A stretch of DNA of 5,547 nucleotides from an uncultured Eubacteriales bacterium (lineage in GTDB: Bacteria > Bacillota > Clostridia > Peptostreptococcales > Anaerovoracaceae), in NCBI GenBank assembly GCA_959021945.1, contig CAUEYG010000135.1, positions 1 through 5,547 on the forward strand, written 5' to 3'. This document shows, one piece after another, positions 1 through 5,547 of the stretch (positions are counted from its first letter, which is position 1; each line of letters opens with the position of its first letter). The translations under genes were made by a program, and so were the position numbers. Under the pieces are notes generated by a model. The model saw only the letters and a program-made list of their open reading frames with translations, did not search any database and had not been told where the DNA came from.

Positions 1-2473
1 GCACCATCAGCTCAAACATATCAAACCCTTCCTGAGCATAAGCTGCCGCCGGGTCCTGCTGGCCCAGCGCCCGGAGCCCGATTCCGCTCTTCAGCTGGTC
101 CATGGCATCAATATGATCCATCCATTTGTTATCCACAACTCGAATCAAGATCATTCTCTCGATTTCACGCATTTTATCCAAGCCGATCTCTGCCTCTTTG
201 GCCTGATATAATTCTTCAAAGGTATCATAGACCTTTTGTTTCAAATTATCAGGGTTCAGATCCAGCATTTCATCCTGAGTGTACTGCAAAGGCTGAAAAT
301 CAGGGGAAAGCTTCTTTAATCCTTCATTAAGGGTATCAAAATCCCACTCTTCTGCAAAACGAGAAGCAACCGTAATTGGGTCCAGTACCTCGTCAATCAG
401 CTCATGGGTCATGCTGGTTATGTCTTCTCTCAGATCTTCTCCAAAGAGAACCTTTTTACGTTCTCCATAAATAATTTCACGCTGCTTGTTCATAACATTA
501 TCATACTGCAGCACGTATTTACGAATGGAAAAGTTGCGGCCTTCCACTTTTTTCTGTGCACCCTCAATGGAGCGAGTAATCATGCCGGATTCAATCGGTT
601 CATCTTCACCTACACCCAATCGTTTTACTACGTTCTGCATTTTTTCGCCGCCAAAGAGACGCATCAGCTCGTCTTCCAAGGAAATACAGAATTGAGTGCG
701 GCCAGGGTCGCCTTGCCGTCCTGAACGGCCTCGCAGCTGGTTATCAATTCTTCGGGATTCATGCCTTTCTGTACCGATAATACAAAGACCTCCCAGCTCC
801 CTTACTTTTTCCTGTTCCTCTCTTCGCTCTTCTTTATATTTTTCATGCAGCCTGTTAAAATCCTCTCTGGCCTTTAACATATCCGGGTCATCGGTCTGCA
901 CAAATCCTGTGGCAAAAGCAATGGTTTCAGCATCATAACCCATCTGGCGCATTTCCCGCTTTGCCTCGAATTCCGGATTTCCTCCCAGTATAATATCCGT
1001 ACCACGGCCTGCCATATTAGTTGCAATAGTAATGGTATTCAGTCTGCCGGCCTCAGCAATGATTTCCGCCTCTTTTTCATGGTGCTTGGCATTGAGCACA
1101 TTGAAGTTTTTAATGCCACGCTTTTTCAGGCTGTTTGCAATAATCTCTGATTTTTCAATGGAAACAGTACCTACCAAAACAGGCTGACCCGTTTCATGGG
1201 CCTCTACCACTTTGTCTACAATGGAGTTATATTTTCCCCGCTCTGTGCTGTAAACAGCATCCTGCTGGTCGTCTCTGACAATAGGCATATTAGTAGGCAC
1301 TACCACAACGTCCATATTATAGATGTCACGGAACTCATTTTCCTCTGTCTTGGCCGTACCTGTCATACCTGCCAGCTTTTGATACATGCGGAAATAGTTC
1401 TGCAGGGTAATGGTTGCCAATGTCTTGGATTCCGACCTTACCAGAACACCTTCTTTTGCCTCAATGGCCTGGTGCAGTCCATCGCTGTAGCGCCGGCCAA
1501 ACATCAGACGGCCTGTGAACTCATCGACAATAACAATTTCACCGTCCTTTATAATATAGTCCACGTCTTTTTTCATCAAATTGCGAGCCTTCAGGGCCTG
1601 GAGCACATGATGATTGATTTCCATGTTTTCCGGATCCGAAAAGTTTTCAACATCAAAAAATCCCTCACATTTACTGACCCCCTCTTCTGTAAGGGAAACC
1701 TGCTTATCCTTTTCTTCAATGGTAAAGTCCGTGTTCACTTCCAGACCTTTTACAAAGCGGTCTGCTGTTTTATACATATCCGTAGATTTTCCGCCCTGCC
1801 CGGATATGATCAGGGGAGTCCTGGCCTCGTCAATGAGGATAGAGTCCACCTCATCCACAATGGCAAAATTAAGATCTCTCTGCATCATATCTTCTTTGTA
1901 AAGGACCATATTGTCTCTCAGATAGTCAAATCCGTACTCATTGTTTGTTCCATAAGTAATATCTGCATCGTAGGCAGCTTTTCGTTCCTCTTCGCTGATG
2001 CCGTGAACAACGCATCCTACCGTCAGTCCCAGGAACGTATACAGTTTTCCCATCCATTCCATATCTCGTTTTGCCAAATAGTCATTGACCGTAACAACAT
2101 GGACGCCTTTTCCTTCCAGCGCGTTAAGATATACCGGCAAAGTGGCCACCAGGGTTTTTCCTTCTCCTGTTTTCATTTCAGCAATACGCCCCTGATGCAG
2201 GACAATGCCTCCGATCAGCTGTACGCGAAAATGCTTCATCCCTAAACTTCTCACAGCGCCTTCCCGACATACGGCGAAAGCTTCCGGCAAAATCTGGTCC
2301 AGAGTTTCTCCCTTTTTTAGCCGCTCTTTAAATTCTGCGGTTTTCTCCCTCAGCTCTTCATCTGACAGCCCTTGCATCTGCTCATCGTAAGCTTCTACTT
2401 TATCGGCAATTTTAGCAACCTTTTTGACCTCTTTTTTGTTCAGGTCGCCAAAAACTTTTTCCATTAAGCTCAT
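1..2473 (-). CDS. secA: Preprotein translocase ATPase subunit SecA (3' end outside window)
   Basis: SecA is the cytosolic, membrane-associated motor that uses ATP to push unfolded preproteins through SecYEG. The minus strand reads open from ATG at 2473 to the window edge, giving 824 residues. Visible landmarks are Walker A MKTGEGKT (residues 100-107), HVVTVNDYLA (125-134), Walker B with DEVDSILIDEAR (207-218), the preprotein cross-linking region after about 225, NMAGRGTD (486-493) and GTERHESRRIDNQLRGRSGRQGD (567-589; second RecA-like domain with the arginine finger). The helical scaffold segment KWMDHIDAMDQL is at 783-794. About 60 residues are inserted at roughly 498-557 relative to Bacillus SecA. 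The rest of the helical wing domain and the C-terminal tail, which often carries a zinc-binding motif, lie outside. The start at 2473 is preceded by AAAGGGG with 7-nt spacing and overlaps the upstream stop by ATGA; an in-frame ATG at 2464 is less well placed. No frameshift or missing ATPase residue is seen. The identification is near certain. Confidence 0.99.
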   Translation of the reverse strand, partial: MSLMEKVFGDLNKKEVKKVAKIADKVEAYDEQMQGLSDEELREKTAEFKERLKKGETLDQILPEAFAVCREGAVRSLGMKHFRVQLIGGIVLHQGRIAEMKTGEGKTLVATLPVYLNALEGKGVHVVTVNDYLAKRDMEWMGKLYTFLGLTVGCVVHGISEEERKAAYDADITYGTNNEYGFDYLRDNMVLYKEDMMQRDLNFAIVDEVDSILIDEARTPLIISGQGGKSTDMYKTADRFVKGLEVNTDFTIEEKDKQVSLTEEGVSKCEGFFDVENFSDPENMEINHHVLQALKARNLMKKDVDYIIKDGEIVIVDEFTGRLMFGRRYSDGLHQAIEAKEGVLVRSESKTLATITLQNYFRMYQKLAGMTGTAKTEENEFRDIYNMDVVVVPTNMPIVRDDQQDAVYSTERGKYNSIVDKVVEAHETGQPVLVGTVSIEKSEIIANSLKKRGIKNFNVLNAKHHEKEAEIIAEAGRLNTITIATNMAGRGTDIILGGNPEFEAKREMRQMGYDAETIAFATGFVQTDDPDMLKAREDFNRLHEKYKEERREEQEKVRELGGLCIIGTERHESRRIDNQLRGRSGRQGDPGRTQFCISLEDELMRLFGGEKMQNVVKRLGVGEDEPIESGMITRSIEGAQKKVEGRNFSIRKYVLQYDNVMNKQREIIYGERKKVLFGEDLREDITSMTHELIDEVLDPITVASRFAEEWDFDTLNEGLKKLSPDFQPLQYTQDEMLDLNPDNLKQKVYDTFEELYQAKEAEIGLDKMREIERMILIRVVDNKWMDHIDAMDQLKSGIGLRALGQQDPAAAYAQEGFDMFELMV

Positions 2474-3756
2474 ATTAATTCCCCTTTCTTCTCTTCCTCA
2501 AGTTTTACTTCCTCTACTACAAGATTTATTTCCAAAGCCCTGCGGTCGTCTGCTTTTGTCACTCTGACTTTCAGCAGTTTGTCTTCAATCTGCTGCTGGA
2601 ATGTATCGTTTTTTTCCGGCAGCTTTTCCAGGTTGAGCACAACCCAACCGTTTACCGTCTGAGCATCCATTTCCTCTTCAATATCAAAATAGTCCAGTAC
2701 TTTGGCAATATTGGGGTTGCATTTCACACGATAGCTGCCATTTTGCAGGGGTATGATTTCCTGGGACATAACAGCATCGTGTTCATCGTAAATCTCCCCT
2801 ACCAGCTCTTCAATAATATCTTCCATTGTAACCAGACCTTCTGTGCCTCCGTATTCATCAATGACAATGGCCAGGTGCGTTTTCATCTGCTGCATTTTTT
2901 TCAAAAGAGAAGAGACTTTTATGGCTCCTGCTACAAAGACCACAGGCATCACATAATCGGCAATATTCTTGTTTGTGCCTACAATATAGTTATGAAAGTC
3001 TTTTTGATTGAGTACTCCCATAATTTTATCAATATCATCTTCATATACGGGAAGTCTTGAAAATCCGGTCTTCTTAAACATCCTGGCCACTTCTTCCTTA
3101 GAAGCTTCCACATCAATGGCTTTCATGTCAACCCTTGGAGTCAACACATCCCAGGCTTCCAGGTCATTAAATTCAATGGCGTTTTGAATCAGCTCGCTCT
3201 GCTCATTATCAATGCCTCCTATGGTTTCCGCCTCTTCCACCATAGTCAGAAGCTCGTCCTCTGTAATGGTTCTGTCAGTTCCCAGCTTGAACATACGGGC
3301 CAGGAATTCTTTCCATTTTGTAAAAAGAAAGCTGATGGGGCTCAATAGAATCATTAGGAAATTTATGATGGGAGCAGAGAACATGGAAAAGCGTTCCGGA
3401 GCCTCCTTGGCAATGCTCTTGGGTGATATTTCTCCAAAGATAAGGACTACCACTGTGATGACTACCGTAGAAACAGTAGCCCCATAGGCCCCCAGCAGTT
3501 CCACAAACAGCAGTGTGGAAATAGGCGTAGAGCTGATATTAACGATGTTGTTTCCAATCAGAATCGTGGTTAAAAGTTTGTCATAGCGTTCCTCAAGACG
3601 CAGGACCAGTCCTGCCCGTTTGTTTCCTTCGTTGGCCAGGTTCTTGACCCGAATGCGGTTTAGTGAAGTAAAGGCAGTTTCTGTAGCCGAAAAATATGCG
3701 GACAATGTGACCAAAATAAGGACTGCGATAATGTCCACAATTATGTGACTTTCCAT
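2470..3756 (-). CDS. CNNM/CorC (HlyC/TlyC-type) membrane protein with DUF21, CBS pair and CorC_HlyC domains
   Basis: This 428-residue protein has the full family architecture. An N-terminal DUF21/CNNM membrane domain (about 5-185) has hydrophobic segments near 5-25, 61-85, 92-110 and 127-147. It carries the family motifs SAYFSATETA (19-28), IGNN (67-70) and FGEISPK (107-113). A CBS pair follows, about 206-256 (starting TPRVDM) and 268-325 (IDEYGGTEGLVTMEDI, 299-314), then a CorC_HlyC domain at about 333-418. The length is normal. Family members studied elsewhere (bacterial CorB/CorC, S. aureus MpfA, animal CNNM) act in Mg2+ export or homeostasis, with the CBS pair binding adenine nucleotides. 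The old name hemolysin is historical and does not imply toxicity. Mg2+ export here is inference from family. The start at 3756 is supported by GGGAGG about 12 nt upstream. The stop TGA (2472-2470) overlaps the secA start. The C-terminal tail is rich in Glu and Lys, partly because it also encodes the secA ribosome binding site. Confidence 0.95.
   Translation of the reverse strand: MESHIIVDIIAVLILVTLSAYFSATETAFTSLNRIRVKNLANEGNKRAGLVLRLEERYDKLLTTILIGNNIVNISSTPISTLLFVELLGAYGATVSTVVITVVVLIFGEISPKSIAKEAPERFSMFSAPIINFLMILLSPISFLFTKWKEFLARMFKLGTDRTITEDELLTMVEEAETIGGIDNEQSELIQNAIEFNDLEAWDVLTPRVDMKAIDVEASKEEVARMFKKTGFSRLPVYEDDIDKIMGVLNQKDFHNYIVGTNKNIADYVMPVVFVAGAIKVSSLLKKMQQMKTHLAIVIDEYGGTEGLVTMEDIIEELVGEIYDEHDAVMSQEIIPLQNGSYRVKCNPNIAKVLDYFDIEEEMDAQTVNGWVVLNLEKLPEKNDTFQQQIEDKLLKVRVTKADDRRALEINLVVEEVKLEEEKKGELI
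2481..2487 (-). promoter_or_regulatory. Ribosome binding site of secA, inside the end of the upstream gene
   Basis: AAAGGGG reads on the minus strand 7 nt before the ATG at 2473. It lies within the last codons of the CNNM-type gene. Together with the ATGA stop/start overlap it fixes the secA start and suggests that ribosomes finishing the first gene reinitiate on secA. Confidence 0.75.
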
Positions 3757-3765
3757 TTTAAAAAG

Positions 3766-3775
3766 TTTCCTCCCA
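3766..3775 (-). promoter_or_regulatory. Ribosome binding site of the CNNM-type gene
   Basis: Minus-strand GGGAGGAAAC contains a near-perfect Shine-Dalgarno core. The distance from GGAGG to the ATG at 3756 is about 12 nt, slightly long, but no other start fits better. Confidence 0.7.
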
Positions 3776-3806
3776 AATAAACGATATTTAAAGATATCAA
3801 TACTTT

Positions 3807-3835
3807 AGTATAGCTCATTTCTTGAAAAATGAAAA
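3807..3835 (-). promoter_or_regulatory. Candidate sigma-A-type promoter for the CNNM-secA operon
   Basis: On the minus strand TATACT (3812-3807; 5 of 6 to TATAAT) is preceded by TTTTCA (3835-3830; 4 of 6 to TTGACA) with a 17-bp spacer. The predicted start near 3800 would give a leader of about 45 nt before the ATG at 3756, too short for a Mg2+ riboswitch of the M-box type. This is a consensus match by eye only; a promoter further upstream is possible. Confidence 0.45.
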
Positions 3836-3951
3836 GGGGGAGATGGAAAATTGCAGGGAAATCTCATCCTGTGTCACAGCAATCGTTGCTGCATCGTTGG
3901 GCACTCGGAGAATTGAAAGCAATGCCTGTGTGCAGCATGGCCTATTAAACA

Positions 3952-3987
3952 GAGAAACGGCGCAGCACTTGAGCCACGCCGTTTCTC
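3952..3987 (-). terminator. Strong hairpin, probable terminator of the dehydrogenase gene
   Basis: Perfect 11-bp arms GAGAAACGGCG (3952-3962) and CGCCGTTTCTC (3977-3987) flank a 14-nt centre. In the minus-strand RNA the stem can continue through two G-U wobble pairs and two G-C pairs, giving 15 pairs and a 6-nt loop. In the plus-strand RNA the same positions would be C-A mismatches, so the minus strand is the better folder. The right arm continues into TGTTTAAT, a moderate U-rich tail. It lies about 96 nt after the stop at 4083 and ahead of the next promoter. The tail is not a clean U run, so a processed RNA end or a 3' stabilising hairpin is also possible. Confidence 0.55.
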
Positions 3988-4018
3988 CAAAATCCTGTCA
4001 ATGATGCTGTTTTGTTGT

Positions 4019-4041
4019 GTTATCCCACGCGATAACTTTTT
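4019..4041 (+). terminator. Weak terminator-like hairpin on the plus strand
   Basis: GTTATC (4019-4024) and GATAAC (4031-4036) form a 6-bp stem around CCACGC, followed directly by TTTTT (4037-4041) on the plus strand. The stem has only two G-C pairs. No plus-strand gene is seen upstream, so if it works it would stop antisense transcription heading into the 3' end of the dehydrogenase gene. On the minus strand there is no U run after the stem. Confidence 0.25.
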
Positions 4042-4082
4042 CTCTCGGATTTTTATGGTTATGTTTTAAGAAGCAAGTTTTT

Positions 4083-5309
4083 TTATAACTCTTTCACTTT
4101 TGTATCTAATGTAATATCCAGTTCTGCTGCATATTGGAAATAGGCATCAACCTGTTCAAAGGTCAGCATATCAGATGAGATCAGACCGGTCTGATCAAAT
4201 TTATCATTAACAAACAGTTTGGTAAACAGATATCCGCCTTGTCCTGTCAAATACATTTCAGCAGTGATCCCTGCTTTTTCGTAGGATTCTACAAATCCCG
4301 GAGCACTGACGTGGGTCTCTACCAGCACGTCTTTGCCGTCCTTCTTCCCATAGGCTTCAATTACCATGCAGCCGGAGTCAGAAACCAGACCTTCCTCAAT
4401 GATCTCTTTGATTTCCTCCTTAAACTTTGGAGCCGGTGGTACATGAGCTAAGACCACATCAAAAGGTGCAACTTCTACACCTTTAACAGTCTCTTTTTTA
4501 TGCGACAAAAGGCCTGCTCTATACAGCGGTTTTGCAAAGTCTACACCAGCGCCTGCATATTTAAAATAGGCATTTTTTGCTCCTTTAAAGAATTTTTCTG
4601 CATTAAAGCTATAGTGAATCGGCTCGTCGTGGCAATGCTCTACAAAAGTAATTTCCTGATCCATATATTCATACTGTCTCTTGATCGGCAGATCAAATCC
4701 AGGTGTACGAACCAGTTCGCCATCAATAAATGCGTAGCCCTCTTCACTCATATCATGCAGGGCTGTTACCGGTGACCACCAGAAGGGCTGGAACCGCTTT
4801 GCTTCAACCCCTTCCCATACGATATTGTAAATCGTGTCGCAAGTATCCAAGTAGCGCATAGCGTCTCTTGTTGCTGCACAGATTAAACCAGGCGCGGAAC
4901 CTGTTCCTACGACAGCAGTTCTGCCGATTTCTTTAAATTTAGGTCCATATTCGTCATATTGAATACGAATACTTTCAACCCAATCTTCATGCAGCGATGT
5001 AGTGGCCGCATAGTCCTGATAATTAGCCTTTACCTCCAGCGCAGCGTCCAGCACATTTTTGGTGCATTCGAGAGGCAGCGCATTGAGAATAAGATCTACA
5101 CCCTGAGCGGCCTTTACTATGCTGTCTTTACTATGAGCATCAACCTGCATTCCTTTGGCCTTTTTCAGGATTTTCACAAGATTATCAACTGCTTTTTTAT
5201 CATAATCTGCGCAAATGATTTCTGCTACGCCCGGGTCCTCATCTAATCTCTGAGCTGCTGCAGAGCCTTGCGCTCCCACACCTAATACTAAAATTTTCTT
5301 TAAAGCCAT
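4083..5309 (-). CDS. Saccharopine dehydrogenase-like NAD(P)-dependent oxidoreductase, substrate unknown
   Basis: This 408-residue soluble protein has an N-terminal Rossmann fold: LVLGVGAQG (7-15) is the dinucleotide-binding glycine loop, and Asp35 in ICADYD sits at the end of the second strand, a position that often favours NAD(H) over NADP(H). LILNALPLECTKNVLDAALE (73-92) and NYQDYA (97-101) match the NALP...A..G..Y.D pattern of saccharopine dehydrogenase-like enzymes. GTGSAPGL (135-142) resembles their G..PG motif. The C-terminal half (about 145-390) is the family's alpha/beta substrate domain, ending with a glycine-rich TGQGGYLFTKLF helix (355-366). Relatives include saccharopine dehydrogenase, lysine 6-dehydrogenase and carboxynorspermidine dehydrogenase, of similar length (about 360-420). 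Oxidation or reductive formation of an amino-acid C-N bond is therefore likely, but the substrate cannot be told. The gene has its own promoter and a likely terminator and no same-strand partner, so context gives no pathway. The start at 5309 is supported by AAGGTAAGG 8 nt upstream and by the Rossmann strand beginning immediately after it. Confidence 0.93.
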   Translation of the reverse strand: MALKKILVLGVGAQGSAAAQRLDEDPGVAEIICADYDKKAVDNLVKILKKAKGMQVDAHSKDSIVKAAQGVDLILNALPLECTKNVLDAALEVKANYQDYAATTSLHEDWVESIRIQYDEYGPKFKEIGRTAVVGTGSAPGLICAATRDAMRYLDTCDTIYNIVWEGVEAKRFQPFWWSPVTALHDMSEEGYAFIDGELVRTPGFDLPIKRQYEYMDQEITFVEHCHDEPIHYSFNAEKFFKGAKNAYFKYAGAGVDFAKPLYRAGLLSHKKETVKGVEVAPFDVVLAHVPPAPKFKEEIKEIIEEGLVSDSGCMVIEAYGKKDGKDVLVETHVSAPGFVESYEKAGITAEMYLTGQGGYLFTKLFVNDKFDQTGLISSDMLTFEQVDAYFQYAAELDITLDTKVKEL

Positions 5310-5316
5310 TTCTTCT

Positions 5317-5327
5317 ACCTTACCTTT
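5317..5327 (-). promoter_or_regulatory. Ribosome binding site of the dehydrogenase gene
   Basis: Minus-strand AAAGGTAAGGT contains two AAGG-type cores; the nearer one is about 8 nt from the ATG at 5309. It is a moderate site and supports this start, since no earlier in-frame ATG with a better site is present. Confidence 0.6.
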
Positions 5328-5356
5328 CCAGCATTTCTATGATTTCTTATAACAAT

Positions 5357-5365
5357 ATTATAGCA
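5357..5365 (-). promoter_or_regulatory. Extended -10 promoter of the dehydrogenase gene
   Basis: The minus strand reads TGCTATAAT (5365-5357), a perfect extended -10 element (TGnTATAAT). The -35 region is poor, which is tolerated with an extended -10. The predicted start near 5350 gives a 5' leader of about 40 nt. A short inverted repeat TATAA/TTATA (5348-5362) overlaps the -10 and start site, but in such AT-rich DNA it could be chance. Confidence 0.6.
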
Positions 5366-5460
5366 GTATCTTCTTATTGGCGAAACGCACTTATTGTTAT
5401 CTTTTGCCTTTTTACATGCGAAAATCATTATCAATGTTTTCTGATTATTCAACCATTATC

Positions 5461-5501
5461 TTTTAGCAGCAAAATCTATTGTTTTTAGCCGCAAGATTTA
5501 T
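5461..5501. repeat. Two 19-bp direct repeats, 22 bp apart, in the dehydrogenase upstream region
   Basis: Copies at 5461-5479 and 5483-5501 share the pattern TTTTAGCnGCAAnATnTAT (16 of 19 identical). Start-to-start spacing is 22 bp, about two helical turns, so both would face the same side of the DNA. A looser third copy (TTTTA, six bases, AAAATCATT) is at 5410-5429. The second copy touches the -35 area of the possible divergent promoter and lies about 135-150 bp upstream of the predicted dehydrogenase start site. A regulator binding site is the natural reading, but the protein is unknown. Confidence 0.5.
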
Positions 5502-5528
5502 ATGATATAATCCCGGCATCAAATCTTG
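5492..5528. repeat. 8-bp inverted repeat around the divergent -10 element
   Basis: CAAGATTT (5492-5499) and AAATCTTG (5521-5528) are perfect reverse complements separated by 21 bp that contain the plus-strand TATAAT. The left arm is part of the second direct repeat. The layout would suit an operator that blocks the divergent promoter, though an 8-bp match in AT-rich DNA may be accidental. Confidence 0.35.
5503..5511 (+). promoter_or_regulatory. Possible divergent promoter firing out of the window
   Basis: The plus strand reads TGATATAAT, again a perfect extended -10. The best -35 candidates (TTTTAG or TTTTTA around 5482-5488) are weak. Transcription would start near 5518 and proceed to the right; no start codon of a lasting reading frame is seen before the window ends, so the gene it would serve is not visible. 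Confidence 0.35.
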
Positions 5529-5547
5529 AGATGATAGTGTTCTAAAA

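Larger units (their letters stand above)
3757..4082. other. 326-bp intergenic region without a convincing gene
   Basis: The region between the dehydrogenase and the CNNM-type gene holds the operon promoter (3807-3835), two short perfect palindromes (3869-3879, CTGTG-T-CACAG; 3877-3891, CAGCAA-TCG-TTGCTG), a long hairpin (3952-3987) and a second hairpin with a plus-strand T run (4019-4041). A 60-codon plus-strand reading frame at 3822-4004 has no usable ribosome binding site and crosses the long hairpin, so it is not called. No tRNA, T-box, M-box or other named RNA pattern was recognised on either strand. Confidence 0.7.

Noticed and set aside
404..938. Several short plus-strand frames opposite the second half of secA
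   Set aside because: All are antisense to conserved SecA motifs and overlap each other in different frames.
1196..2245. Long plus-strand open frame (349 codons) opposite secA
   Set aside because: It lies fully antisense to an intact, highly conserved secA, has a Cys/His/Phe-rich composition with no domain pattern, and no convincing ribosome binding site. It is a by-product of secA codon use.
3757..3835. Mg2+-sensing M-box riboswitch before the CNNM-type gene
   Set aside because: The leader from the candidate promoter is only about 45 nt and no multi-helix conserved core was recognised, so there is no room or sequence support for it.
3869..3891. Overlapping small palindromes CTGTG-T-CACAG and CAGCAA-TCG-TTGCTG as an operator or small RNA
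   Set aside because: Arms are only 5 and 6 bp, they lie upstream of the candidate -35 with no conserved partner, and such short matches are expected by chance; kept only as a note in the intergenic entry.
3822..4004. 60-codon plus-strand frame in the intergenic region, followed by a terminator-like hairpin
   Set aside because: It starts without a Shine-Dalgarno site at a proper distance (the G-run lies downstream of its ATG and only 2-3 nt before an internal ATG), it crosses the strong minus-strand hairpin and the operon promoter, and its product shows no recognisable pattern.

Overview
The window looks like chromosomal DNA of a low-to-mid GC Gram-positive anaerobe (Bacillota, most likely class Clostridia). 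This rests on the SecA sequence, which is close in pattern to Bacillus SecA but carries a long acidic/basic insertion after the GRGTD motif, on AGG-type ribosome binding sites, and on AT-rich intergenic DNA. The genus cannot be fixed from the sequence alone. All three protein genes lie on the minus strand, so the transcripts read from right to left.

From right to left: positions 5310-5547 are a regulatory intergenic region. It contains an extended -10 promoter for the minus-strand gene, a possible divergent plus-strand promoter whose gene lies outside the window, and a pair of similar 19-bp direct repeats spaced 22 bp apart. Positions 5309-4083 encode a 408-residue oxidoreductase of the saccharopine dehydrogenase-like family, apparently transcribed alone. 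Positions 4082-3757 are a 326-bp non-coding region. It holds a strong hairpin, probably the terminator of that gene, a second weaker hairpin followed by T5 on the plus strand, and a candidate promoter for the next operon. Positions 3756-2470 encode a CNNM/CorC-type membrane protein (DUF21, paired CBS domains, CorC_HlyC domain). Positions 2473-1 encode SecA, which runs off the left edge of the window.

The CNNM-type gene and secA overlap by four bases (ATGA), so they very probably form one transcript with coupled translation. SecA is the ATPase that drives preproteins through the SecYEG channel. CNNM/CorC proteins are linked to Mg2+ (and sometimes Co2+) efflux or homeostasis. A physiological link between the two is inference only; shared expression is what the sequence supports.

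No mobile element, CRISPR array, tRNA, rRNA or defence-type system is visible. The window is mostly ordinary housekeeping sequence. The items most worth a second look are the repeat-bearing upstream region of the dehydrogenase gene, the unknown substrate of that enzyme, and the coupling of a CNNM gene to secA.
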